A stretch of DNA of 64,000 nucleotides from Saprospiraceae bacterium (GTDB taxonomy: Bacteria > Bacteroidota > Bacteroidia > Chitinophagales > Saprospiraceae): assembly GCA_013214355.1 (NCBI GenBank), contig JABSSL010000083.1, forward strand, positions 1 to 64,000. Direction: 5' to 3'. The notes below the pieces were generated by a model, which did not search any database, was not told the DNA's origin, and was given only the letters and a program-made list of their open reading frames with translations. Each line of letters starts with the position of its first letter. Positions within the stretch are counted from its first letter, which is position 1. Made by a program: the position numbers and the translations under genes. Below, in pieces: positions 1-7,970 of this stretch.

Positions 1-10
1 CGCCCCCCTG

Positions 11-52
11 CTTCTAATCGGGATGCGCTAACCGGACTGCGCTACACCCCGA
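11..52 (-). repeat. tRNA-5'-half-like repeat, copy 1 (cut by window start)
   Basis: On the minus strand this reads CGGGGTGTAGCGCAGTCCGG and continues TTAGCGC, i.e. an acceptor 5' strand plus a complete D-arm of the kind seen in tRNA-Pro. It is nearly identical over about 41 bp to the segment at 126-166. After the D-arm it reads ATCCCGATTAGAA and then diverges from the second copy and runs off the window. It may be the start of a real tRNA or a duplicated fragment; the missing sequence prevents a decision. Confidence 0.55.
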
Positions 53-125
53 GATTGAATATTACGGAGAAACATTTTTCTCCATCCGGTTTTGGAAGGC
101 TAGGATGAACCTGCGGCCCTCCCGA

Positions 126-166
126 TTCTAATCGGGATGCGCTAACCGGACTGCGCTACACCCCGA
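126..166 (-). repeat. tRNA-5'-half-like repeat, copy 2 (pseudo-tRNA)
   Basis: Second copy of the repeat at 11-52, about 115 bp away in the same orientation. The acceptor 5' strand CGGGGTG and D-arm are intact on the minus strand. The expected anticodon arm is replaced by a snap-back CCCGATTAGAATCGGG that leaves an awkward loop, the T-arm (near GCAGGTTCATCC) lacks bases, and no CACCCCG follows to close the acceptor stem. I therefore read it as a tRNA remnant and not as a functional tRNA. Confidence 0.6.
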
Positions 167-241
167 AAATCTCGACAAAAACTTCCGCTATGTCATCAAA
201 ATTTTCCGTTGGTGAGACGAAAAATTTTGATGCTGCGATAG

Positions 242-330
242 CGGTGAAGGCGGGATTCGAACCCGCGGTACCCCGTTAAGAGTACGCCGGTTTAGCAAAC
301 CGGTGGTTTCAGCCACTCACCCACTTCACC
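242..330 (-). tRNA. tRNA-Ser(GCU)
   Basis: The minus strand folds as a class II tRNA of 89 nt. The acceptor GGTGAAG (324-330) pairs with CTTCACC (243-249), with discriminator G at 242. The anticodon arm is CCGGT-TTGCTAA-ACCGG, giving anticodon GCU, which reads AGC/AGU serine codons. A long variable arm follows, as expected for serine, and the T-arm contains GGTTCGAATCC. The 3' CCA is not encoded, so it must be added after transcription, which is common in Bacteroidota. A good promoter lies just upstream at 388-420. Confidence 0.95.
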
Positions 331-387
331 GGGTCTTTGTCTGATTGGCTCTTGAGGTTCATTCACCCCGTTTTTCTTGAGCGATTG

Positions 388-420
388 CAAAGGTAATAAA
401 GCGAATATTAATTCACAAAA
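388..420 (-). promoter_or_regulatory. Bacteroidota-type promoter of tRNA-Ser
   Basis: On the minus strand TTTTG (416-420) is followed after 20 nt by TACCTTTG (388-395). This matches the Bacteroidota housekeeping promoter (-33 TTTG, -7 TAnnTTTG) and lies about 58 bp ahead of the mature tRNA 5' end. It is one of the best-formed promoters in the window. Confidence 0.7.
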
Positions 421-630
421 CAGTTTGCCATTTTTTTTCTGTAGATCTTGTCTAGTTTCGGTATGTCAATGATTATCAGAACAATAAAGTTCCCAAAATT
501 TTTGATTTTTTTTGGATCGATGAACTTGGACGTGAATTCAGAAATAAATGTGGCAGCTGCCAAGGCTCACTCCTCGAGAGAAGACTTGCAACTGCCAACT
601 AACTTCACTTCTGCCGGGTGACCACTTTCT
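421..630. other. Intergenic, nothing recognised
   Basis: AT-rich spacer between the tRNA-Ser promoter and the 3' end of the lipoprotein gene. I see no convincing coding region, hairpin or RNA gene here. Confidence 0.5.
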
Positions 631-1359
631 CTATTCTGCTACATGTATGGCAGCAAAGATGTTTGCACATTCACCTTCATTACGAGGAAAGGCAGAAAAG
701 GGAGGGAATGAAACTTCGCAACCTCCCGTAAAGCTGCTACGCTGTTCGTACACTTTGCCAGGGATGGCCGGACCATGGTCTCTGATGACCAGGTGTACCT
801 CTCCGTCATCCAGATCCAGTAGGCCGGTTGGAGGAAAGGCTGTGCTAACCTCATGAGCCATCGAACCACTGGCATCACCTTCTCTTAAAAAAGCACGAAG
901 ACGTATGGTCCCGTTCGGCTTTACAACTCCTCCTGAGGTGTAGATAGCGTCTCCCAAAACTTCAGGATTAGAAAGATCAGAACCTAGACAGGCCTCTGGA
1001 TAGAAAGCACAGTTTTGAGGCTGATTGAATACTACGGCCCACACCGTAATCACATGCCCAGGAGTTAGGTCTGTGGCTGCCAGGGAATAGAAGATACCCT
1101 GACGAGTCCTCACCAGAAAAGTGTTTCCCACTTGCTGACCTTTGGGTAAGGATGGATCGTCTACTTGATTAATCAAAGGAGCCTTAGTAAAACCTTTTCC
1201 AAATCTAGGATAGCGCAATCCCATTTCCTCAAATTCTTGTACAGCTGAAAAATGCGCTTCTCCAGCTGGGGCAATCTGTTCTTGCCCATACTCTTTTTGA
1301 CAGGAGGTGATCAGGCCCAAGAGGCCGACTAGCATCAACAAATGAATGCTTGTTTTCAT
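631..1359 (-). CDS. Predicted lipoprotein of unknown function
   Basis: 242 residues. The N-terminus MKTSIHLLMLVGLLGLITSC is a clear lipoprotein signal peptide with the acylated Cys at residue 20, so the protein should be exported and membrane-anchored. The mature part is Gly/Pro-rich and beta-like, with a few Cys residues (around FYPEACLG and TGGCEVSF), and I recognise no family. The gene is read in the same direction as dnaA but is separated from it by a strong terminator, so it probably has its own promoter. The upstream region lacks a Shine-Dalgarno sequence, as is usual in Bacteroidota. Function unknown. Confidence 0.8.
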   Translation of the reverse strand: MKTSIHLLMLVGLLGLITSCQKEYGQEQIAPAGEAHFSAVQEFEEMGLRYPRFGKGFTKAPLINQVDDPSLPKGQQVGNTFLVRTRQGIFYSLAATDLTPGHVITVWAVVFNQPQNCAFYPEACLGSDLSNPEVLGDAIYTSGGVVKPNGTIRLRAFLREGDASGSMAHEVSTAFPPTGLLDLDDGEVHLVIRDHGPAIPGKVYEQRSSFTGGCEVSFPPFSAFPRNEGECANIFAAIHVAE

Positions 1360-1488
1360 GTTAAATGGTTATTGGTTAAATAGTCGCTGCAAGTTGCAGG
1401 ACTTTGGCAGCGGAGGCATCAGCGTAAACCTGGGAAGAAAAAGATGGTGGTATACCAGGAACATCAGAAGAGTGGGAGAGGGGCAAAC

Positions 1489-1524
1489 AAAAAGCCTCTA
1501 GCGCGAATGAACTAGAGGCTTTTT
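1489..1524 (-). terminator. Intrinsic terminator after dnaA
   Basis: AAAAAGCCTCTAG (1489-1501) pairs perfectly with CTAGAGGCTTTTT (1512-1524) around a 10-nt loop, giving a GC-containing stem with U-tracts on both sides. It lies 28 bp beyond the dnaA stop and could act in both directions. Confidence 0.85.
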
Positions 1525-1552
1525 GCAGTTTAGCTGTAGGTAGGTAGCAAGC

Positions 1553-2962
1553 TTATTTATCGTTTAAGCTCATTCTGATCTTCTTTTCAAGTTCCGATAC
1601 GGTATCTTTCAGAATAAGATCGGTCTCCATTAGATCTTGTACGGTTTTACAAGAATAGATTACCGTACTATGGTCTCTTCCCCCAAAAGTCTCTCCAATT
1701 GCTTTCAGGGATTTATCTGTGAGATTTTTAGCCAAGTACATGGAAAGCTGCCTCGCAATGACCACTTGGCGCTTCCTGGTCTTTCCTTGTAGCTTATCCA
1801 CACCTACTTCAAAATGTTCGGCTACGAGGTTTTGGATAAATTCTACCGTAATCTCTTTATTAAGCTGAGTAACAAAATTCTTGATCACTTCCTTTGCTAA
1901 TCCCATGTCAATCTCTCTTCTATTCAGCGAGGACTGCGCAATCAAGGATACCAATACACCTTCTAGCTCGCGGATGTTATTCTTGATGTTATAGCAAATG
2001 AATTCGAGTACGTCAGCTGGAATCTCAACACCTTCACGATTCATTTTAGACTCCAAGATGGCCATCCTAGTTTCTAAATCAGGGATTTGAAGGTCGGCAG
2101 ATAATCCCCATTTGAAACGAGAAATCAGTCTTTCTTCCATTCCATCCAAATCCTTTGGTGGGCGATCGGAGGTCAAAATGATCTGGCGACCGCTTTGATG
2201 AATCTGGTTGAAAATATGGAAAAAGATTTCCTGGGTTTTTTGTTTGTTAGCTAGAAACTGGATGTCATCTACGATAAGAACGTCAATGAGCTGGTAGAAA
2301 TTTACAAAATCATTGACCGCATTATTCTTTATAGACTGAATGATCTGATTAGTGAATTCCTCTGAAGAAACGTATAGAACCGATTTGTCCGGGAACTTGG
2401 TGACTACCTCATTGCCAATCGCCTGCGCCAAATGAGTTTTACCCAATCCCACATCGCCAAAGATAACCAGTGGATTGAAAGAAGTAGTACCTGGTTTCTT
2501 CGCAATAGCTAAACCTGCCGAACGGGCCAAGCGGTTGCAATCTCCTTCAATATAAGTATCGAAAGTATAGCTAGGATTTAGCTGCGGATCAATCTTAAGC
2601 TTCTTAATTCCTGGAATTACGAACGGGTTCTTGACATTTTGAATGTCAATCATTCCCGGGGCGTAATTATCATTCTTTTTAATGGCCTCTTTGGCTTTCT
2701 TTCGGCCATTACTCATTAAGATCTGATACTCCAAACGACCTTTGTCTCCGAGTTCGTTGCGAATCGTAGTTTTAAGTAAAGAAACGTAGTGTTCTTCTAG
2801 CCATTCGTAAAAGAATTTATTAGGCACTTGGATGGTTAAAGCGTTGTTCTCCAAGCGAACGGGTTTAATGGGTTCGAACCAGGTTCTAAAGCTCTGCAAA
2901 TTTACGCTCCTGCGGATAGTTTGCAGACAGTTGTCCCATACTGTAGCATGATTTCTTAACAT
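1553..2962 (-). CDS. dnaA: Chromosomal replication initiator protein DnaA
   Basis: 469 residues, normal length for the family. DnaA binds oriC, melts the origin in its ATP form and loads the DnaB helicase. Domain I is at the N-terminus (about 1-90), followed by a short linker. The AAA+ domain has Walker A GDVGLGKT (169-176), Walker B LIVDDIQF (about 229-236) and the sensor region LISRFKWGL. The C-terminal DNA-binding domain IV carries GRDHSTVIYS, the DnaA signature that reads DnaA boxes. The gene stands alone: no dnaN, recF or gyrB follows, which is usual in Bacteroidota. The 570-bp region upstream holds one DnaA-box-like site, which could serve autoregulation. Confidence 0.98.
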   Translation of the reverse strand: MLRNHATVWDNCLQTIRRSVNLQSFRTWFEPIKPVRLENNALTIQVPNKFFYEWLEEHYVSLLKTTIRNELGDKGRLEYQILMSNGRKKAKEAIKKNDNYAPGMIDIQNVKNPFVIPGIKKLKIDPQLNPSYTFDTYIEGDCNRLARSAGLAIAKKPGTTSFNPLVIFGDVGLGKTHLAQAIGNEVVTKFPDKSVLYVSSEEFTNQIIQSIKNNAVNDFVNFYQLIDVLIVDDIQFLANKQKTQEIFFHIFNQIHQSGRQIILTSDRPPKDLDGMEERLISRFKWGLSADLQIPDLETRMAILESKMNREGVEIPADVLEFICYNIKNNIRELEGVLVSLIAQSSLNRREIDMGLAKEVIKNFVTQLNKEITVEFIQNLVAEHFEVGVDKLQGKTRKRQVVIARQLSMYLAKNLTDKSLKAIGETFGGRDHSTVIYSCKTVQDLMETDLILKDTVSELEKKIRMSLNDK

Positions 2963-3207
2963 TCTCCAGACAAATTATACTGTCAAGCTAAACAAATAAA
3001 TAATGAACCCTGTAAAGGGAATCGCAAGAGTATCAGTAAGTTAGGTCTAAATCTCAAAAACAAACAGGGCAACGTAGAAGTCTTGTTGAGGATCCTGTAT
3101 GACAATTGCTAGATAGTGTAGCTTATTTTGAGAGGGAATACAAAGTTCAGAAAAAAAAGCCAGACTAGAAAATGGGAAGAGCCAGTTTTGGCATATTTTT
3201 TTTTTGG

Positions 3208-3216
3208 TTATCCATA
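3208..3216 (+). promoter_or_regulatory. DnaA-box-like site
   Basis: TTATCCATA differs by one base from the DnaA box TTATCCACA. It sits right after a poly-T tract, about 245 bp upstream of the dnaA start. A single box next to dnaA fits autoregulation better than an origin. Weak evidence because one 9-mer with a mismatch can occur by chance. Confidence 0.3.
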
Positions 3217-3337
3217 ACTCTCGATAAAACTCCCTGAAAGAGAAATTCTTACCCCTGGAAAAAAAATTGATGAAAATTTAAGCTCCCTTTCATGCAACTA
3301 TTTTGGCAGGGATGGCATCCTTAGTGTCGAGACCAGT

Positions 3338-3360
3338 TTCAAAAGTTTGTAACTTTTGAA
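3338..3360. promoter_or_regulatory. Perfect inverted repeat upstream of the efflux operon
   Basis: TTCAAAAGTT-TGT-AACTTTTGAA: ten perfectly paired bases around a 3-nt centre, about 170 bp ahead of the adaptor gene. No U-tract follows, so it is not a terminator. The symmetry suits a dimeric repressor operator, but no partner regulator is encoded next to it. Confidence 0.4.
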
Positions 3361-3531
3361 CAATGTCTGCATTATAAAAGATGAGAAACTCGATTTCCTA
3401 AACTAATGATCCTCCACTGGATCAAATGTTAAGGCATCCTTGGACATAATTTGCGCAAGGCCAGGACCGTTCTATTTCTATAACTGGCAAGATGTCCAAA
3501 GATTCACCAACTTGAACTAAACTCGACTACC

Positions 3532-4926
3532 ATGGTGCGCTCAAACGCCTTTTTCCCTGCCTTGTACTTATTATCCTTACTCTTTATCTTTCAATCATGT
3601 GGCCCTTCTACTGCTGAACAACAAGTGGAAGACTTGATCTTTACGGTTGCTGATGGTCCGATGGAAGTGACGGTTACCGGTACTGGAGAGCTCAATGCGA
3701 AGAAATCTGTAAAAATTAGAGCTCCACAAGGTATGAGGCCAGCAGGCATCTATGAAACGACATTGTCCAATTTAGTTCCTGAAGGTACCATCGTAAATGA
3801 GGGAGATTTTGTGGCCTCACTTGATCGAACGGAATTAGCCGGAAAGATGAGTAATGTACAGACGGAATTGGATAAAGTACAAACGCAGCTAGAGCAGGCT
3901 AAGATCGATACCGCCATTGATCTCCGAGCGTTAAGGGATGAAATTGTCAATCTCAACTTTACCAAAAAACAAAAGTTGCTGGAAGTTGAACAAAGCAAGT
4001 ACGAACCACAATCTGTCATCCAACGAGCAGAGTTGGATTTGGAGCAGACCGAAAGAGACTATAAGCAGTTGTTGACAAAATATGATCTAAAACAACAGCA
4101 AGCGGTAGCCAAGATTGAAGAGATCAACGCTTTGCTCCGACAAAACCAACGGCAGCTCCAAAAATACCTGGACCTCTCCAACGACTTCAATATTTTTGCT
4201 CCCAAAACAGGCATGGTGATTTATGCTAGGACCTGGAATGGTAAAAAGGAACCTGGCAGCAGGATATCGGCTTGGGATCCCGTGGTGGCAGAGCTACCTG
4301 ACTTGACGGACATGATCTCAAAAACTTACGTTAATGAGGTGGATATCAGTAAAGTCCAGGTGGGGCAGGATGTCACCATTAAGGTAGATGCCTTCCCGGA
4401 TCGTAACTACACAGGTTCGGTACTTAAAGTAGCTAATATTGGAGAGCAGCTGCGAGGGTACGATGCCAAAGTGTTTGAAGTGATCGTGCAGGTAAATGAA
4501 GTAGATTCGATTATGCGGCCGGCCATGACAACGAGTAATGAGATTGTAACCAATGTCCTGGACGCTGTTACCCATATCCCACTAGAAGCTTTGTTTAGCG
4601 ATAGCTTATCCTTCGTTTATAAGCGAGACGGTAACAGTCTAGTTAAACAAGAGGTCATCACGGGCCTAAGCAATGACGATATGATTGTCATCGAGCATGG
4701 CCTTGCCGCTGGAGAAGCTATTTACTTGACTGAACCTAACAATAAATCCTCTCTTACATTCATACCGATAGATCAAGCCATCAAGGATGAAATCCGCCAA
4801 AAACAGGAAGAGGCGAAGCGTGCGCGAGAAGCCCAGGCTATGGAACGCCGCAAAAAAATGGAAGGGGTAGATATGCCTTCTCCTTCCTCCGATGGTGGTG
4901 GTGGTGGAATCATCATCATCAATTAG
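3532..4926 (+). CDS. Efflux periplasmic adaptor (HlyD/MacA-type membrane fusion lipoprotein)
   Basis: 464 residues. The signal peptide ends in a lipobox (FQSC, Cys23), so the adaptor should be lipid-anchored. After an N-terminal beta/lipoyl-like segment (VTVTGTGELNAKKSVKIRAP) there is a long alpha-helical hairpin of Gln/Glu/Lys-rich coiled coil (about 115-220), then the second lipoyl half (FNIFAPKTGMVIYA) and a beta-barrel domain (VQVGQDVTIKVDAFPDRNYTG). The C-terminus is a charged helix ending in a Gly run and repeated Ile. Adaptors of this type bridge an inner-membrane transporter to a TolC-like channel. The permease follows after 136 bp and the TolC-like gene after that, so this is a tripartite exporter. 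The substrate cannot be read from sequence. Confidence 0.9.
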   Translation: MVRSNAFFPALYLLSLLFIFQSCGPSTAEQQVEDLIFTVADGPMEVTVTGTGELNAKKSVKIRAPQGMRPAGIYETTLSNLVPEGTIVNEGDFVASLDRTELAGKMSNVQTELDKVQTQLEQAKIDTAIDLRALRDEIVNLNFTKKQKLLEVEQSKYEPQSVIQRAELDLEQTERDYKQLLTKYDLKQQQAVAKIEEINALLRQNQRQLQKYLDLSNDFNIFAPKTGMVIYARTWNGKKEPGSRISAWDPVVAELPDLTDMISKTYVNEVDISKVQVGQDVTIKVDAFPDRNYTGSVLKVANIGEQLRGYDAKVFEVIVQVNEVDSIMRPAMTTSNEIVTNVLDAVTHIPLEALFSDSLSFVYKRDGNSLVKQEVITGLSNDDMIVIEHGLAAGEAIYLTEPNNKSSLTFIPIDQAIKDEIRQKQEEAKRAREAQAMERRKKMEGVDMPSPSSDGGGGGIIIIN

Positions 4927-5062
4927 ATCGACAAGTTTAACTGTTATTTACTTCAAATTCCTTGAGGTTCTGGAGCAGCATTTAGACTGCTCCAGACAGC
5001 AGCTATGCTTGCGCAGGTTTTCTCTGCACATGTTATTCTATTCCTTCTTCTAAACAAAGATC

Positions 5063-6400
5063 ATGAAACGGTATCTCTTTAATTTTTATCTGGCCATTGA
5101 GGGGATCAATGCCAATAAGCTTCGTTCCTTTTTGACGGCGCTGGGCATCATTTTTGGGGTGGCAGCGGTCATCGCAATGCTTGCTATTGGTAGTGGTGCG
5201 AAACAGGCAATTTTGGAGCAAATGAAGTTGATTGGCACCAATAATATTGTCCTAACGGCGAAGATGCCTGGCCAAGGAGACGAAGGTGCTGAGGAGCAAG
5301 GTGATGATTCCAATGCTGTTGGAAACCAGAAAGAGAAGAAACCCTTTTCTCCGGGCTTGACACTAGAGGATCTGAATGCCTTAGAATCTATTCTGCCTGA
5401 TATTGAAAGTGTCAGTCCAGAGATCGTTTTACCAACCAATGTCATCCAATCCGCGCAATTGCAAAAAGCTAAGTGTATTGGCGTCAATAATGACTTCTTC
5501 GAACTAAATCAATTGGATTTGGAGTCCGGCGAATACTTTCATCAAACTCAACTAGATGGAGGTAAACCGGTCTGTATAATCGGTAAAAATATTCAGCTGA
5601 AATTCTTCAAAGATGAAAACCCGATTGGCAAGCAGATCAAGTGTGGTAACACATGGTTGCGGATTATTGGCGTATTGCAGAAAAGGCAAGCCAGTAAAGA
5701 AAGCTTGGATAATCTAGGAATAAGAGACTATAATTCAGATGTTTATATCCCTGTTACTACCTCGCTCTTGAGATTTAAGAACCGCGCCAAAATGGGGAAG
5801 AGTCGTTTCGCTCGAAATAACCGAGGAAACAATTCGGAATTGGAGAATTATCATCAGCTAGATCGAGCCGTTATCCGGGTGGGCAATTCCCGCCAAATGA
5901 AGGCCACTGCAGCAGTAATGGCTAGAATCCTAAAGAGACGCCACAATGACATCATTGATTTTGAAATAGAAGTTCCGGAATTACTGTTGGAACAAGAACA
6001 GAAAACGCAAGACACCTTTAACCTAGTACTTGCCGTAATTGCAGGGATCTCCCTCTTAGTGGGGGGTATCGGAATTATGAATATCATGTTGGCTTCAGTA
6101 CTAGAGCGAATCAAGGAGATCGGCGTGCGGCGCTCCTTGGGGGCCAATCGACAGGATATCATCTTGCAATTTCTCTTCGAGGCGGTCATCATCAGTTTGC
6201 TCGGTGGAGTGATTGGAGTCGCAGTAGGAATCCTCTCGGCCAAAGCAATTGCCTCATCGGCTGACATTCCGACAGTTGTATCGGCTTGGTCCATCATCCT
6301 GTCTTTTGGTGTGGCAGCAACTATCGGCTTGATTTTTGGTCTATTTCCGGCTCGGAAAGCAGCCATGCAAGATCCGATTAAAGCGCTTCGCTCGGACTAA
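5063..6400 (+). CDS. MacB-like ABC transporter permease (FtsX family)
   Basis: 445 residues. One transmembrane helix near the N-terminus (about 18-42, FLTALGIIFGVAAVIAMLAI) precedes a large periplasmic domain (MacB_PCD type, about 45-310), and three further helices form the C-terminal FtsX domain (from about 325, with GGIGIMNIMLASVLERIKEI and ending near PARKAAMQDPIKALRSD). This is the topology of MacB permeases, which transmit ATP-driven movements to the periplasm and do not carry substrate through the membrane. Unlike E. coli MacB there is no fused ATPase domain, and no separate ATPase gene lies nearby, so it must be supplied from elsewhere. It sits between the adaptor and the TolC-like gene, 58 bp ahead of the latter. 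Confidence 0.92.
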   Translation: MKRYLFNFYLAIEGINANKLRSFLTALGIIFGVAAVIAMLAIGSGAKQAILEQMKLIGTNNIVLTAKMPGQGDEGAEEQGDDSNAVGNQKEKKPFSPGLTLEDLNALESILPDIESVSPEIVLPTNVIQSAQLQKAKCIGVNNDFFELNQLDLESGEYFHQTQLDGGKPVCIIGKNIQLKFFKDENPIGKQIKCGNTWLRIIGVLQKRQASKESLDNLGIRDYNSDVYIPVTTSLLRFKNRAKMGKSRFARNNRGNNSELENYHQLDRAVIRVGNSRQMKATAAVMARILKRRHNDIIDFEIEVPELLLEQEQKTQDTFNLVLAVIAGISLLVGGIGIMNIMLASVLERIKEIGVRRSLGANRQDIILQFLFEAVIISLLGGVIGVAVGILSAKAIASSADIPTVVSAWSIILSFGVAATIGLIFGLFPARKAAMQDPIKALRSD

Positions 6401-6458
6401 TCCCTCCTATAATTGAGAATCGAAATTATACACCTTTAACATCAAAACACAGAAGTTT

Positions 6459-7955
6459 ATGAACTTGCGCTTTGCCTACCTAGTGGTGGTTATCTTAATG
6501 GGAAGTCCCGCGATCTGCTGGAGTCAGGTGGATACACTATACCTTGATCTGAAAGGCACAATCGTTCTGGCTCAAAGTGATGCACCGGATGTATTGATTG
6601 CCAAAACGGCCTTCAAGAATGATTACTGGCGTTATCAGTCTTTCTTGGCGGATTATCGACCACAAATCGTACTAAATGCTACGATTCCAAATCTTAATAG
6701 AGCCATTGATCAGATCGACCTTCCAGATGGGACGGTCAATTTCTTAGAGCGGTCCTTCATGAATAATAACGTACGCCTTAGTTTGCAACAAGGTATCACC
6801 GCTACCGGGGGGCAAATCTTTGCCGGCACTGGACTGGAGCGTATCGATATCTTCCCGAATGATTTGACCGATAAGCAAATTTCATACCTTTCCAATCCCT
6901 TCTTCCTGGGCTATAATCAGCCCCTATTTGGTTTTAATGAACTCAAGTGGAATAGGCGAATTCAACCTATGGTTTTTGAGGAGGCTAGCAAAGCTTATTC
7001 TGAAGACATGGAACAAGTCGCCTTTCAGGCGGCTAACCTATTCTTTGATGTGCTATTTGCTCAGCTTAACCTGCAGGCAGCGATCAGAGATAAGACCAAT
7101 GCTGATACCCTGTATGCCATCTCCCAAGGACGGTTTGAGGTAGGACGAATAGCCGAAACGGAGCTCTTGCAAATCGAACTTAGTGCCATGCGCGCTAACG
7201 CAGACTTGGCTGCCAGCCAATTAAGCTTACAAACCAGTACGGAGGAGTTGAGAAACTTTCTTGGGATTCAGAAAGCGGTCGCCTTTAGGTTAGCTCCACC
7301 TAGTGAGCTTCCTCAGGTCCAAATAGATGGTCCAACCGCCTTGGCCTATGCAAAGAAAAATCGTTCTGATATTACCACCTTTGCTCGTCGTCTGGAGGAA
7401 AGTAATCGACAAGTGGCCTTCGCGAAGGCCGATAATAGACCTAGCCTGGATCTGTCACTTTCTTTTGGTCTATCTCAAACTTCCAAAGATTTATCAGATG
7501 CTTATCGGAACCTTTTGGATCAGCAGCGCGTCACCTTAGGGCTTTCTATGCCCATTGCGGACTGGGGAAAATCAAGGTCACGCCTGAAGATTGCGGAATC
7601 TAATCAAGATTTAACGCAATTGGAAGTAAGCCAAGATCGAGTGAATTTCGAGCGAGAAATCTTGGTAAAAGTGCAGCAATTTGACTTGGTAAGAGATCAA
7701 GTCACCCTCGCTTTAAGATCTTACGATGTTTCACAGAAGCGCTTAAACTTAACCCGATCTAGATATCGTATTGGTAAAATTCAGGTCACGGATTTCAATA
7801 TTGCGATTCAAGAAGAAGCGGCCGGGCGCCAGGCTTACATTCAAGCTTTGCGAAACTTCTGGCTAGCTTATTACGATCTCCGACAATTGACGCTGTACGA
7901 CTTTGAGGAAGGTCGTCCTTTAGTACGTGATGCCAAGGATATCCCCACAAATTAG
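6459..7955 (+). CDS. TolC-family outer membrane efflux protein
   Basis: 498 residues with a signal peptide (MNLRFAYLVVVILMGSPAIC, then WSQ). The rest shows the two-fold repeated long-helix pattern of the outer membrane efflux protein family, with motifs such as GRFEVGRIAETELLQIEL in the first half and SRYRIGKIQVTDFNIAIQEE in the second. These trimeric channels cross the outer membrane and the periplasm. The gene is third in the exporter set, so it is probably the exit duct for the adaptor and permease upstream. The FAD oxidoreductase starts only 15 bp downstream and may be cotranscribed, though a functional link is not obvious. Confidence 0.92.
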   Translation: MNLRFAYLVVVILMGSPAICWSQVDTLYLDLKGTIVLAQSDAPDVLIAKTAFKNDYWRYQSFLADYRPQIVLNATIPNLNRAIDQIDLPDGTVNFLERSFMNNNVRLSLQQGITATGGQIFAGTGLERIDIFPNDLTDKQISYLSNPFFLGYNQPLFGFNELKWNRRIQPMVFEEASKAYSEDMEQVAFQAANLFFDVLFAQLNLQAAIRDKTNADTLYAISQGRFEVGRIAETELLQIELSAMRANADLAASQLSLQTSTEELRNFLGIQKAVAFRLAPPSELPQVQIDGPTALAYAKKNRSDITTFARRLEESNRQVAFAKADNRPSLDLSLSFGLSQTSKDLSDAYRNLLDQQRVTLGLSMPIADWGKSRSRLKIAESNQDLTQLEVSQDRVNFEREILVKVQQFDLVRDQVTLALRSYDVSQKRLNLTRSRYRIGKIQVTDFNIAIQEEAAGRQAYIQALRNFWLAYYDLRQLTLYDFEEGRPLVRDAKDIPTN

Positions 7956-7970
7956 ATATTACTGTATATC

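Larger units (their letters stand above)
2963..3531. other. Divergent intergenic region between dnaA and the efflux operon
   Basis: A 569-bp gene-free stretch. It contains a long T-tract with a DnaA-box-like site (3208-3216) and a perfect 10-bp inverted repeat with a 3-nt spacer (3338-3360). No obvious TAnnTTTG promoter is visible for either flanking gene. I found only one DnaA-box-like site, so it does not look like a full oriC. Confidence 0.5.

Noticed and set aside
548-856. 102-residue plus-strand reading frame
   Set aside because: It lies antisense to the lipoprotein gene at 631-1359, which has a signal peptide and better composition.
2963-3531. Possible oriC next to dnaA
   Set aside because: Only one DnaA-box-like site with a mismatch; no cluster of boxes or clear unwinding element.
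5854-6366. 170-residue minus-strand reading frame
   Set aside because: Shadow of the MacB-like permease C-terminal FtsX region; no known domain.
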